Assembly (NCBI GenBank): GCA_964459305.1
Contig: CAYWNA010000036.1
Location: 5,677 to 69,676 of the forward strand
Source of the DNA: CAYWNA01 sp964459305
GTDB lineage: Bacteria; Planctomycetota; Planctomycetia; Pirellulales; Pirellulaceae
Direction: 5' to 3'
Length of the DNA stretch: 64,000 nucleotides
Each line of letters opens with the position of its first letter. Position 1 is the first letter of the stretch. Positions 37,501 through 46,692 of this stretch are shown one piece after another. The translations under genes and the position numbers were made by a program. Under the pieces are notes generated by a model. The model saw only the letters and a list, made by a program, of their open reading frames with translations, did no database searches and was not told the DNA's origin.

Positions 37501-39804
37501 GTATCCGGGCAAGGGGATCGGCTCGGGCCTGAAACGTATCGCCACAACTCTTCCTTTGCCGTGCCGATAGGTCTGAATGACTTTCTCCGACAATTCCGAG
37601 TCCCGAACCGGTGCGTCAGGAAACGGCTCCGGCAGTCCGGACCAGGGGATGCCCCGGCAAATTTCCTCCCACCCCTGAGGATCCTTGTCCTTCAGCCACG
37701 GGCCCTGCTGAATGCCGCGGCTGGTCATGACCAGACCGGTCCCGTCACGCACCAGTTGATCGATTCGCGTGCGGATTTGCGGGGCGGTATTCTTGATGTC
37801 GGCATCAACCAGGACAATCACTTCCGGATTGACCGAAAGCTTCTTCATGATCTCGTCAAGGCGGTCTTTCCGGGCAACGTTCTGATGGAAACGCCGCACA
37901 CGGGTACTTGTCTGCAACAGCTTGTCTCTGTGCCTGTGCGTAAGGTCAAACGTAAACGCCTCATCGTCGATCTCCATGCGCTGCCACAATTCGACCACGT
38001 CCCTGGCCAGGATGCGGGGAACAATAAACAGACATTTCACGGGTTTGCCGGCAATCGGTTTGGCGAAAGGAACGTGTGGCGTGATCAGATCGTGTGGCAG
38101 GGAAAACAGAGGCGCCGGATCCAATGGATTGACATTATCTTCGGGAACCGGCCCCGTGCCGCCAGCGAGGCCCCAGGCCTCTTCCGCGGACACCATACGG
38201 TCAAATATCTGCAGCTCATCGATGACCGCGTTGGCGGAAGAGTTGCTTTCTCTTCTGCAACCAACAACAATTTGTTTGCCTTTGTTTGAAGGCTGTTTGC
38301 TGTATCCCGCGGAGGATGAAGTTCCTGCGTAATCAAGACACCGTTTCCCATCCACATAAGCGGTGAACTTTCCTCGCTTCTGGCTCCAGGTGATGAGCAG
38401 GTGCGTCCATTTGCCTCGTATCCAAATGCCCTCGGTTTTACCATAGGCGGTAAGCATCATACCAGGCCTGAAGAAATAGAACAGGTTGGGGACACTCTTG
38501 CTTATGCCCTTGCAAATCAAGACGCCGCCCGTGGTTTGAAGAACAGCATGCGGTTTGCCGTCGTCCGCATCGCTAAGCGGCTTGACCCATAAAGCCAACG
38601 TCCCCTCGTTCGGATCTAAGTTCTTGTATGCATGAAACCTGAGGTGATTGTTATCGCGAAAGACTGCCGCCTGGCCGTTCCTTCCTGGTGTGAACTCAAC
38701 ATCTCCGCGTACCGTCGCTTTCTTGTTTCCACCTGCTTCTGCAGCATCAGAAGAACCTTCGAAAGGCAGGTAGAAGATACGGTTAAGGGGAGTCGTGTTT
38801 TCCGGGCTGCCGCCATCAGAGCCAAAGGCTTCAGGTTCGTACGGTAACGTATATTGGTGCCGGGGCGTGGTTCGCGACTTCTTCAGCCATGGCGAATAGG
38901 AGCGAAAGTCGATTTTCTTTTCCGTCGGGACGAACCGCATGGTGTTGAGCCACCCGTCGCCGCCCAACGGCGGATACTTCAGACCGTCCGGCTCCCACTG
39001 GTAATCCGTAAGGACTTCGTGGATCGGGTTGCCGTGGTCGCCCGTGCTCGTCTGGTGTCCCCAGCCGATGATGTGACCGCTCACGACCAGGAAGATGTTG
39101 GGGTGGCGGCGTACGAACCTGTTCCACATGCGCTCGCCCATGTCGCTCCGTTTGTCTTGGCCCATGTACTCGTGCGTAGCGACAATCACGTGATAGTTGG
39201 GATGCGCGCGGACCACGTCGCCGGCCCACTTGATCATCGCGTCGGTGGGGTCCCACTGGAGACTGAGCACCATGAACTTGTGCCCGCCGCCCTGAAAGAA
39301 GCAATAGTTGTTGTCGTTTTTCTCGCCCCGGTGACCACCGTACCAGGAATTGTCCTGAAAGCGTTTGGGTCCGAAGTACTCGTTGTAAAGCAAGGTGGCC
39401 CGCGTCTGAATGTCCCGCATGTCGTGATTGCCGGGCAACACGCTGTAGGGCACCACGCCGTCCAGGACTCGATGCGCCCGGTCGGCGATCTTCCATTGCT
39501 CTTGATTGTCGATATTGACGATGTCGCCCAGATGAATGACAAACTTGATGTTGTCCTGCTCGAGGCGCTCTCGAATCCACTTCACCTGCGACATGTACAT
39601 GGCGGGCGTGCCGCCACAGGTCAGGTCGCAGTAATACTGCGTGTCGGGCAAGATCACAACGGTGAAGGGTTTCTCGCTCGTGCTGGCCGGTGCCGACTCT
39701 GCGGCATGAGTCGTAGCCGACCAAACCGCCGAGAAGGCCAAGAGCACGGCGATTCCCAATTGTGAAACGACACTTCTGCTAAGGTCTCTTCTTCTTGTGT
39801 ACAT
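34555..39804 (-). CDS. Giant secreted fusion: calcineurin-like phosphoesterase, LamG, GH42-like glycosidase
   Basis: A 1749-residue exported protein; start at MYTRRRDLSR just before the signal peptide. Residues about 47-300 are a metallophosphoesterase with all motifs: PDTQ (53), GDIVN (93), GNHD (125), TH (210) and GHIIGWGH (243). About 342-540 is a LamG/concanavalin domain (GTLALWVKPL ... AVIDELQIFDRMVSAEEAWG). A beta-rich linker follows. From about 1027 there is a GH42-like barrel (FYSLGDENRHYGEF, Glu1137 a candidate acid; FRRHLTHKYGTIDQLNREWQSDYRSFDDV), followed by a GATase-like domain (AKIIILPASQCISGKEAQALEQFVKDGGILLGLG) and a C-terminal beta domain. This combination is unusual. It could remove a phosphate and a sugar from the same glycan, which is inference. 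Confidence 0.75.
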   Translation of the reverse strand: MYTRRRDLSRSVVSQLGIAVLLAFSAVWSATTHAAESAPASTSEKPFTVVILPDTQYYCDLTCGGTPAMYMSQVKWIRERLEQDNIKFVIHLGDIVNIDNQEQWKIADRAHRVLDGVVPYSVLPGNHDMRDIQTRATLLYNEYFGPKRFQDNSWYGGHRGEKNDNNYCFFQGGGHKFMVLSLQWDPTDAMIKWAGDVVRAHPNYHVIVATHEYMGQDKRSDMGERMWNRFVRRHPNIFLVVSGHIIGWGHQTSTGDHGNPIHEVLTDYQWEPDGLKYPPLGGDGWLNTMRFVPTEKKIDFRSYSPWLKKSRTTPRHQYTLPYEPEAFGSDGGSPENTTPLNRIFYLPFEGSSDAAEAGGNKKATVRGDVEFTPGRNGQAAVFRDNNHLRFHAYKNLDPNEGTLALWVKPLSDADDGKPHAVLQTTGGVLICKGISKSVPNLFYFFRPGMMLTAYGKTEGIWIRGKWTHLLITWSQKRGKFTAYVDGKRCLDYAGTSSSAGYSKQPSNKGKQIVVGCRRESNSSANAVIDELQIFDRMVSAEEAWGLAGGTGPVPEDNVNPLDPAPLFSLPHDLITPHVPFAKPIAGKPVKCLFIVPRILARDVVELWQRMEIDDEAFTFDLTHRHRDKLLQTSTRVRRFHQNVARKDRLDEIMKKLSVNPEVIVLVDADIKNTAPQIRTRIDQLVRDGTGLVMTSRGIQQGPWLKDKDPQGWEEICRGIPWSGLPEPFPDAPVRDSELSEKVIQTYRHGKGRVVAIRFRPEPIPLPGYLLPEAGLTPCLYDAPYKRQWNLRYGKYLSLAGKALRWAGGKSPQWQLQFPDDGMRWERAALPKSNAFKVGIKAGVTGKARLLTTIRDPLGKVEWDSTYPVNVEQSENPNAISLDMPVLKTGLHYLELRLLAHEKTEDWGDVAFFVTGPEEIENVSLTTDSVEHGDKAEGKVRLCGSCPRPLSLTVQAIDTNDRIYEREVYDVQPGTQDIAFELRLDSPSTLGGYIEVVLRDGDRIVAQKDAAVFVPKRNLEALTAHEFPSIGWCGISPLTGSAMIMAEPVRKAGFNIQLRVPKNVAFRNLAMWDLTPLSYAANIQIHGGEKGWVRTSNKAIKDGSFENPEIKQYMWDIFSKRLLDCRKYGPFFYSLGDENRHYGEFGFSPWGQRAFRRHLTHKYGTIDQLNREWQSDYRSFDDVSRLTAGEAKEQRHVPAMIDHRAAQEMVYRDMYVYLRDEIKKYDPLAKVGAEGSQTKDVEAMLNAMDVWAPYPSRKIGTLMSAVATPAHITGHWYGSYCEGDKIPKAALTRYWDQALRGFGNTSFYFHTGLGAGGDGILMTDGSYKPFFKTQMRDLLLIGNGVGQLLRTSAVKPSGVYLHWSQASKLGLEAADEFGIPTEAEGGIIKTLGKLGIEWGYITGRQINRNPDIVKRAKIIILPASQCISGKEAQALEQFVKDGGILLGLGPVGIRNEFGRELRSSQLNSVFGVNMRGPAAIAGLPALDDTFTLNGQSISLTGSKGAVNKSVSVTDGKVLLEKEGVPLVVEHKTGKGKALLLNVNTGLCDRESIEQILNSVLTAADISPEITFSPAHGPGDRYGVLQKGDLTLVGVVMDHRPGKWNEGKIHLKEKVHVYDVKKGIYLGELDEIPVKGMEDTQSAALFALQKAKIQGVSIDAPAQVQRDQMVSIGCSVRAPATMSCAGRVVRIELQGPDGITRRHYQRMAYLDKHGAGNVTLQFALNDPVGAWNVIATDIASGVTGMEASTVE
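36662..36693. repeat. Perfect 32-bp palindrome inside a coding region
   Basis: ACCGGCTCCGCCATGA followed at once by its exact reverse complement, centred on TGATCA. It lies in the giant fusion gene (encoding TGSAMIMAEPV, just before the GH42-like barrel) and keeps the frame open. Confidence 0.9.
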
Positions 39805-39908
39805 CTTTGCTTCTCGTATCTTGTGTTGGTTGTGACTACTCAAGTAATAGTACTGACTCTGTCATGATCTCTCCTCTCCGACCGCGCCCGCGTTGGTGAC
39901 GGCCTCGC

Positions 39909-42386
39909 TCAGATGCCAAGAAAGCCCTTCGTGTGGCACTGAAACGACTCGACGTCCTCCAGCAGCTTGCGGGCCTCGGCCTCGAGCCCGTTCGGGCCCT
40001 CGCGAAGCAGCTTGCTCTGCACCGCGTAGAACCTCTTGGACAGCTCGATCATCCGATCCATCACGGCCTTCACGTCGGGGGCGGTCCGTGGAAATGCGCT
40101 GGCGTCATTGCCAATCTGCTGCGTCATTACGGCGTCGATCCGTCCCAGCGTCCGGCGGACCTCCTCGACAGCGTCGTTGACCGTGCGGAAGGGAACGTTG
40201 GCCTGTGCTTGGCGTTCCAGTTGGACCGTGCCTTCGGCAAGCTGCCCTTCCGCCTCGATCCACTTGTCGGACTTGGCCAGTGCGTCTGCCTGGGACCGGG
40301 TCTGTTCCACCACAGTCACGTCCGTACCCATCCGCCGAGCCAGCCGGATCTCCAGGTCCAGCAGGTCGCGCTCGATCGCGAAACGCCGCTGGACCACTTC
40401 ATTGCGCACGGCAGTCAGGGTTGCCGGCTCGGCAATGGCGTACAGCCGGCCGGCGGCGGGCTTCACTGCCACATGGAACGTGTTCCCCGCGTGGGGCACC
40501 GTGCGCAGCGAGAAGAGATCGAGCACCTGCTCCCCCGGGCCGAGCGTCTCCACCCGAACGTTACAGGCCGTCGGGTAGAAGCGCGTGTTGTTGTAGACGA
40601 CCAAGTAACGGGCCGGCCGCTTTGGGTCCGCAAAGGCACGTGCAATGGCGATGGGCCGTCGTCGGCCCACGTTGCTGACCACGGCCCAGCGCACCTGGGC
40701 CACGGCGGCCTTCTCGGGCAACGGCTCGGCGCCGGCCAACAGCGTCCCGGCCGATCGCAGGTAGCGACCAAGCCGCTTCATGTCCTCCCATTGCGGCGTC
40801 GGATTCCCGTAGGCGTCGATCAGGTGGCTGACCCCGGTTCCCGGTTCGTGCCACTTGGGACGATTGGCGTACGCATAAGGAGCGAATCCGGTGGCGCCGT
40901 GCGCCAGGGCGCCGAACAGTTGGATGCGGAACTCCTCCGGCGACGGGGGGCGCCAACTGGACCCGCCAAACATCTGCGCCAACAGCCAGATCCGCTTGGC
41001 CCCCAGCTTCTGGGCATAGCGCACCGAATCGACAACTGCCCAGCAGCCTTTGTCCGACCGGGGCACGGGGCCGATGGGATAGTAGTCGATGCAGACGATC
41101 GGCAGTGTCGGGGCGAACTCGGCAATGGAGCCGATCGAGTTGCACGTGCACAGGCTCGGATGGTTCGGATCGAATGAGTCCAGCGTGGTCTTGCCCCAGT
41201 AGAAGTCATCGGCCGCCCAGCCGGCACCCGGCTCATCCACCAGCCAATAGGCCAACAGCCCGGGATGGTCCTGGAACATGCCCGCGGTTTTGCGCATCGC
41301 CGCAGTACACTGCTCCTTCGTCGCTGCCTTGTCGTAGTGTTGCGTCAGGTAGGTGGAGGGCGAGAGCTTCACGCCGTACTCGGCGCACTTGTCCAGGACG
41401 GCTTTCACGTAGGCGTAGGACGACTGCTCGGCCTGCGGGGACAGCATGCCGCCGCCCTGAATGAGTACGTTGCAATAGTGGCGGCGCAGGTCCAGCAGAA
41501 TCCAGTCGCCCGACTGCCGCATCCGCTCGATCTGCTGGAGCCGAACATCCCGATCCTTGTCCCAAGCCAAACACCACGTAGGTCCCGGCATGAACAGGCC
41601 GCCGTACACGCCCCAGACGAACAGGTTCTCGACCTCGGGGTACGACCGAAACGACGGGGCTTGGCCGCGAGTTCGCTTGCGATGTTCATCAACGACCTCC
41701 GGCGACACCTCGCGCAACGTGATGTCGTCGATGTAGACGGTCGCCCGGTTCCGCCCGCCGGCAAACGATCCGAACAGGATCCCGTCGAGCCGAAGCGAAT
41801 CGGTCCGGGCGCCGGCAGCGTGCAACCGTTCGAGCATGTAGGAGGTCAGCTCCTGTTCGATCTTGACCCACCCGTCGGTCGGCGCATCGAAGGTTTGCTC
41901 CAGGACAGTCGACTTACGGAACACGCCGTAGTCGCCAGTAGAGGCTGTCATCACCTCGATGCGCACCGGGTTGCTTTTCGAGGCCCGTTCGACCCACATG
42001 TACAAAGTCAGCAGATAACCGCGGTCCGGGCGCAGAGGCATGCCGAGCCCGGGCACGACGAATCCTCCTGCCCCGCCCGGACGTCCCCACTCGACCTCGG
42101 GCGTCTCGTTGCTCCGCGGGGTCAGGTACACGTTCAGCCCGTGCCGGTACGTCATGTCGATCTTGAGGCTGTGCTTGTCGGTGTGGGCGCGTTCGGTCGT
42201 GACGCCCATATGGTGGGCCGTGTACGGCTGGTTGGCGCCGCGGAGTTGGACCCGCTTGTCCAGTTGGCTTTCATAGCCCTCTTGGAGAATGATCTGCTCA
42301 TGAGCTGAAGATGTGCCTGCGAAGAATACGAACGCCGCCGCGACGACAATCGCTAGGGGCTTTTGGCATGAGCTGCGAAATGACAT
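39909..42386 (-). CDS. Secreted CBM plus TIM-barrel glycosidase-like protein with coiled-coil tail
   Basis: An 825-residue exported protein with GAGGAG before the ATG and a signal peptide (LAIVVAAAFVFFAGTSSA). Residues about 35-228 form a carbohydrate-binding jelly-roll (HSLKIDMTY ... WVKIEQELTSYML ... ATVYIDDITLREV). A barrel follows (about 250-540) with YWLVDEPGAGW, Glu385 being a likely acid/base of a clan-A-type enzyme, and IVCIDYYPIGPVP. A C-terminal helical part (about 650-820, rich in Arg/Glu/Leu with heptad-like spacing) may form a coiled coil. Family unassigned; GH5, GH35 and GH42 relatives are possible. Sequence looks GC-richer than the giant gene beside it. Confidence 0.68.
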   Translation of the reverse strand: MSFRSSCQKPLAIVVAAAFVFFAGTSSAHEQIILQEGYESQLDKRVQLRGANQPYTAHHMGVTTERAHTDKHSLKIDMTYRHGLNVYLTPRSNETPEVEWGRPGGAGGFVVPGLGMPLRPDRGYLLTLYMWVERASKSNPVRIEVMTASTGDYGVFRKSTVLEQTFDAPTDGWVKIEQELTSYMLERLHAAGARTDSLRLDGILFGSFAGGRNRATVYIDDITLREVSPEVVDEHRKRTRGQAPSFRSYPEVENLFVWGVYGGLFMPGPTWCLAWDKDRDVRLQQIERMRQSGDWILLDLRRHYCNVLIQGGGMLSPQAEQSSYAYVKAVLDKCAEYGVKLSPSTYLTQHYDKAATKEQCTAAMRKTAGMFQDHPGLLAYWLVDEPGAGWAADDFYWGKTTLDSFDPNHPSLCTCNSIGSIAEFAPTLPIVCIDYYPIGPVPRSDKGCWAVVDSVRYAQKLGAKRIWLLAQMFGGSSWRPPSPEEFRIQLFGALAHGATGFAPYAYANRPKWHEPGTGVSHLIDAYGNPTPQWEDMKRLGRYLRSAGTLLAGAEPLPEKAAVAQVRWAVVSNVGRRRPIAIARAFADPKRPARYLVVYNNTRFYPTACNVRVETLGPGEQVLDLFSLRTVPHAGNTFHVAVKPAAGRLYAIAEPATLTAVRNEVVQRRFAIERDLLDLEIRLARRMGTDVTVVEQTRSQADALAKSDKWIEAEGQLAEGTVQLERQAQANVPFRTVNDAVEEVRRTLGRIDAVMTQQIGNDASAFPRTAPDVKAVMDRMIELSKRFYAVQSKLLREGPNGLEAEARKLLEDVESFQCHTKGFLGI

Positions 42387-42459
42387 GGCTGTCTCCTCGT
42401 TTGGGTTGCGAAGCCCACGAATCGCACATTATTGGCCGACTGGTTGGACCTTCAACATC

Positions 42460-42488
42460 GGGTAGTGTCTTATGTTAAGACAGTACCC
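42460..42488. repeat. Hairpin in a 217-base intergenic gap
   Basis: Arms GGGTAGTGTCTTA and TAAGACAGTACCC (one mismatch in 13) around TGT, flanked on both sides by the direct repeat AACATCG. It has no T run, so it is more like a repeat element end than a terminator. The rest of the gap shows nothing gene-like. Confidence 0.6.
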
Positions 42489-42603
42489 AACATCGCCGTT
42501 TCTTCGTCCTCTTCCCCGAGTGCCGGCCACGATGGAAAGCCTTGTCCCTGATTTCCGGGCGTCCATTTTCTGACAATTCACCAGACATTTTGGCGTCCGT
42601 TTT

Positions 42604-44214
42604 TCAGCGCGCCACCGGCCGAACGGATTTGTCTGCCTCGTGCACCTCGTAGAACGAGCCGCCGATGGAAACGTCCACGGTGATTTTGCCATATTCCGGG
42701 ATTGTCAGCTCGACGTCCTTCCGATCCGCCAGCGGCGAATGGGCGAACACCAGCCATTGCCGCTTCGGCGCTTCGCCACGAACCAGCGCGAGCGCAAAGA
42801 CCCGAACCTCCCAGAACATTTCCCAGGGATATTCCTGGGAGTTCACGTTCGCGTCCAGCAGGAACCAGCGGTCCTCGTCCTGGTATTCTTCGGGAATATC
42901 AACCTGGTAGGGATGCTCGTGTGCGCGATTGGGAACCAGTTCGCCTTTGCGCCACCATTCGCGCAGGACTGGGTTCTCGTGCACGAGGTCAACCGCCGCG
43001 ACTATCGCCATGAAGTATGGCTTGCCATCCTGCCACGGGTGTATCCAGCCGCGGAACTCCCGAACGGCGCGCGGCCGCATCAGCCACATCCCGAACTGCA
43101 CCATTCCGCGATAGCGTTCCGGCGTGAAGGTCTGGCCAAGACTCTCGTAGTACTTTCGTTTGTCGTTCGGTTTCGCAGGGATGTGCGTACCGCCGGTGTA
43201 GCCGTCCCAGATTGAGAGCTCGATCCAGAAGCTCGGGTTCATCTCGCGCGCCAACCGCTGCTGAAAGACGTCATTCTGGAACTCGACCTGGGGACTCCAT
43301 GTCTTGAAGTCTGTGCTGGGGTTCCAGTTGTGCGTATAGTACGATGGACTGCCTCCGTCCCACATCAGGGGATTGGGATCGAGTCGGCCGGGGCTGTATA
43401 GGGAGTAGCTCCGCCACCCGCCCCAGCGGCCGAAATGCTCCAGGCCAAAGGCGCCGTAGCCGACGAAAATCGAGTTCTTTTTCCACGTTTCGTTGGCGAG
43501 CCCCTCTCTCATTCCCTCCTGCAACGCACGGTAACGCTCGATCCAGCCGTCGGCGACGACCTTGCGTTTGAAATGGTCCTCCTTACCCTTGCCGTGCTTG
43601 TCCACATAACGCTTCGAGGTCTCGACCTGAGTCCAACGATGTTTTCCGTGCTCGTTGTTCGACAGAAACATGACCAGCGGCGGATCGGGATACAGTTCCT
43701 GGAGCTTCTTCATGCCGGGGTTGTCGGTCCAAGTCCTGCCCACCTCGCGCCACGGCTCGACCGGCCCGAAGGGCGAGACCGCCTTCTTGATCGTGCCGTC
43801 AACCTCGACTACGTTCGGATTCTTCTCCGCCGGCAGGCTCATGTACCCGGGATCGTTGGTCAACACGTTCTCCCACTGGGTCGACGAGAGCACAAACGGA
43901 AGTTTCAATTCCGCCAGCTTTTCGATCTGCGCCTGCAATTCGGGCCGCTCCTTGCGTGGATGCGAAAGCCACGGCAGCAGATAGTGTCCCTCTTCGATCA
44001 GCTTCAGTTGCGTATCGAGTCCCCAATCTTCTGACAATTTGTGGTCCCCAGTGGTCCAGTGCGAGGCCAGTGGCAGCGGCCGGATGTCGCTCGTATCGGG
44101 CCGGATGGCTTCGGTTCGGATTTGCTCGGCCACGGGAGTCGCCCCCTCCGCAGAGCCGAGAATTGCCGAGACCGCAAGGGTAGTGGCCATGATGACAACC
44201 ATTTTCTTAATCAT
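42604..44214 (-). CDS. Secreted barrel-type hydrolase-like protein, family unknown
   Basis: A 536-residue exported protein with AGGAAAG before the start and a signal peptide (MVVIMATTLAVSAILGSAEG). Strand-helix alternation fits a single (beta/alpha)8 domain: HYLLPWLSHP, LPFVLSSTQWENVL, PPLVMFLSNNEHGKHRW, KNSIFVGYGAFG, SFWIELSIWDGYTGG. Glu in SNNEHGK and Glu in WIELSIWDG are candidate catalytic acids. A short beta domain ends the protein. I cannot assign a glycosidase family. The gene is 56 bases from the six-hairpin gene upstream and belongs to the same array. Confidence 0.6.
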   Translation of the reverse strand: MIKKMVVIMATTLAVSAILGSAEGATPVAEQIRTEAIRPDTSDIRPLPLASHWTTGDHKLSEDWGLDTQLKLIEEGHYLLPWLSHPRKERPELQAQIEKLAELKLPFVLSSTQWENVLTNDPGYMSLPAEKNPNVVEVDGTIKKAVSPFGPVEPWREVGRTWTDNPGMKKLQELYPDPPLVMFLSNNEHGKHRWTQVETSKRYVDKHGKGKEDHFKRKVVADGWIERYRALQEGMREGLANETWKKNSIFVGYGAFGLEHFGRWGGWRSYSLYSPGRLDPNPLMWDGGSPSYYTHNWNPSTDFKTWSPQVEFQNDVFQQRLAREMNPSFWIELSIWDGYTGGTHIPAKPNDKRKYYESLGQTFTPERYRGMVQFGMWLMRPRAVREFRGWIHPWQDGKPYFMAIVAAVDLVHENPVLREWWRKGELVPNRAHEHPYQVDIPEEYQDEDRWFLLDANVNSQEYPWEMFWEVRVFALALVRGEAPKRQWLVFAHSPLADRKDVELTIPEYGKITVDVSIGGSFYEVHEADKSVRPVAR

Positions 44215-44270
44215 GATTCACGCTTTCCTTTTTCAGATAAGATGAGTAATGGACCACCACCATATTCTCC

Positions 44271-46574
44271 TCACCGAGTCGTTGCCAGCTCCCTCTGATG
44301 GCGACCATCCTGGAAAGCCGTCACGCGGTAGCGGCGTCCCTTAAACTGAATCTCCGCCGACATCTTGTCCCAGGCCGGGGGCAGATGCGGAGTGACTTGG
44401 AAGTCGTCCGCCGAGTAGCTCAAACCAAGAAAGCCGTGAACCAAGGCGGCGGCCGCGACGATCTGATCGGCAAGATAAGGCTCGTTGTTCCAGCCAAGCG
44501 GCCGTCCGTCCATGGCGAAGGCGTTTTCGCCCTCGAACCAGTTCGTACGACGCGCGTGGGCGGCGAAGCGTGTGAGAAGCTCGTGTGCGCCCTTGGCGTC
44601 GCCGGCGCGACAGCGGGCCGTCACTTCCCAAAAGGTCATGGCCAGCAACATGCCGCCATTCATGTACGTGCCGAACTCTTGTTTGCCGTTCCACATATCG
44701 TCAAGCCGGATGGGCAACAGGTTGTCCAACGCGGCCTCGCGAGTGTAGCCATGATCGCGAACAAGTCCAGCAATGAGATGGTCGGCCGTGCGGATGATCT
44801 CGCGACTTTGCCGCTCGTCGGCCACCCCGAACACAATCGCCATATACTGCATGCATGAGAAGAAGTAAGCGTGGCTCTGCTTCCGTTTGCGGTCCCTGAT
44901 CCAGTCGAGGTATCCTCCGTGGTCCGGTCCGTACGCATCGTCGCGCCAGAACAGCCGGTTGATGGCGGATCGCAATCGCTCCCGGTGTTGTTGCACCTCG
45001 CGGGCCGCATCGCTCTCGCCGAGTGCCGCGTAAACCGTCTCAAGGGCGCCTAGCGCGCGGTGGAGCAGCAGATTGTGGTAGAGGATGTAGCCAGCGGCGC
45101 GCACGCCGTCGTAGTACCAGTTGGGGCAGTGTTTGAGATCAGAGATGCTCTCAGCCGGAATGTAGAAAAGACCGTCGACACGCCACGTGTCGACGTACCG
45201 CACCATTCTGCGTATCTCTTCACGATGGATGCGGGCGACGGACGAGTCTCCCGTGTAGAGCAGATCGGCCTCCAGAGCGATCAGTGCAATCAGGGGCAAT
45301 TCGGGGAAGTCCTTCTGCGGATGACGGAAACCGAACATCACCTCGCCGCGATCGCTCACGCTCTTGAGGATGACGATCAGGTTCTTGCGGAAGGCATGCG
45401 GATAACCGACCGGAGCAGCGGACAAGGTGCCGGCCGCCGGAACCGAGGCAAGCAGCGAATAGGAGTGCATCCACATGTTCCCCGCGTACTGGAAACCGTC
45501 GCACTGGTTGCCGAAGTGGTGGTTCACCTGATCGCAAAGCGCTCCGCTGTTGGCCAATCCTCCGAAAAACGATTGCAACGCAGTGAGCATCTCGCGGTCA
45601 GGGATCTCGGCGATCACCTGCTGTCCGGTGTCTGACTGGGGCACAGCTTTCAGGCGAAGCGTCGTCGTCACAACCTCGCCCTTGGTGAATCGCAACGTAG
45701 CGCTCGGCCGCGGCGTCAGGCCAATTTCGGTGAAGGCGTTGTACGATCCGCGCCGGTAGAGGTGGCCGCCGCTGGCTTCACAGCGCAGATCCGCGAGGTG
45801 GGGAAAAGACGTATAGAGTTTGAAGACGGCCCATCCGTCTTTCTGCTTCATCGTGGCGTCGTTGTGGGGCGGATTGAACCAGACATGGGAGCCGGACTTG
45901 TACTCCGGCCGAGACTCCGGAATCAGCTCGTCGCTCTGAATCCACCAACTTGCCATGACGCCGTTGCCGGCCGGGTTGACTCGCTTCTGCCCGGAAGCCG
46001 TTTGCTGCGGGTTTGGCCGGCTGTTGAAACAGAGTGCTGGCTCGCCGACGAACTTCGCCGCGAAATCGGCTTTCCACGTGCGGCGCACGGTCCAGCTCAG
46101 TCCGCCATCCGCCTCGATGCGGAACTCCCAATCCTCGACCGCCGGAAGCTTAGCGCCATCGCTGCTGCGCAACCGCAGCCCGGTGATCGTCAGTGCGCCG
46201 GGCAGCGCTGACTCGACGACTTGATGCTCGCTGCTAAGGCGAGAATCATAGTGGACACCGTTAGCACCGCGCACATAGGTAACACCGCCCACGGCCCAGT
46301 CGGGGAACTCGGCAGGATGCTCGCACAGAATCGACCTGCATGCGAGCGAACCATCCGGCTGACGCAGGACAAGTGCACGCACACACGGCGCCCGGACATC
46401 AACCACGATCTCCCCAAAACCGCCCGCGAGGCGCCCGGAAATCGCGGCCTCCCCAGCGTGCGCATTCATGCTCAAGCCGCAGACCGCCAGGCTGCAAGCC
46501 GTGGTCAAGACGAAACAAATCGCCTTCTGAACCCTCCTCATCGTTAGTCCGGCATGGGCCGGTGTGCTTGCCAT
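44271..46574 (-). CDS. Secreted six-hairpin glycosidase-like protein
   Basis: A 767-residue exported protein. The start ATG has AAGGAGC five bases upstream; the longer frame lacks such a site. After a signal peptide (FVLTTACSLAVCGLSMNAHA) there is a beta-sandwich of about 300 residues, then a helical barrel with YAGNMWMHSYSLLASVPAAG, WYYDGVRAAGYILYHNLLLHRALG, HAYFFSCMQYMAIVFGVAD and EFGTYMNGGMLLAMTFWEVTARC. The architecture is that of clan GH-L/GH94-like or amylo-alpha-1,6-glucosidase-type enzymes with an N-terminal super-sandwich. No signature fixes the family. Confidence 0.65.
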   Translation of the reverse strand: MASTPAHAGLTMRRVQKAICFVLTTACSLAVCGLSMNAHAGEAAISGRLAGGFGEIVVDVRAPCVRALVLRQPDGSLACRSILCEHPAEFPDWAVGGVTYVRGANGVHYDSRLSSEHQVVESALPGALTITGLRLRSSDGAKLPAVEDWEFRIEADGGLSWTVRRTWKADFAAKFVGEPALCFNSRPNPQQTASGQKRVNPAGNGVMASWWIQSDELIPESRPEYKSGSHVWFNPPHNDATMKQKDGWAVFKLYTSFPHLADLRCEASGGHLYRRGSYNAFTEIGLTPRPSATLRFTKGEVVTTTLRLKAVPQSDTGQQVIAEIPDREMLTALQSFFGGLANSGALCDQVNHHFGNQCDGFQYAGNMWMHSYSLLASVPAAGTLSAAPVGYPHAFRKNLIVILKSVSDRGEVMFGFRHPQKDFPELPLIALIALEADLLYTGDSSVARIHREEIRRMVRYVDTWRVDGLFYIPAESISDLKHCPNWYYDGVRAAGYILYHNLLLHRALGALETVYAALGESDAAREVQQHRERLRSAINRLFWRDDAYGPDHGGYLDWIRDRKRKQSHAYFFSCMQYMAIVFGVADERQSREIIRTADHLIAGLVRDHGYTREAALDNLLPIRLDDMWNGKQEFGTYMNGGMLLAMTFWEVTARCRAGDAKGAHELLTRFAAHARRTNWFEGENAFAMDGRPLGWNNEPYLADQIVAAAALVHGFLGLSYSADDFQVTPHLPPAWDKMSAEIQFKGRRYRVTAFQDGRHQRELATTR

Positions 46575-46692
46575 GATGTGCTCCTTGTGAATCGACGAGT
46601 GGTTTCTCAATCGACGAATCGGGTACGGAAGAAGGTGAGGCAGCTCATTTGTACTCTGGAAAATCCGTCTCAAACGACGAAAAACAACGCCA

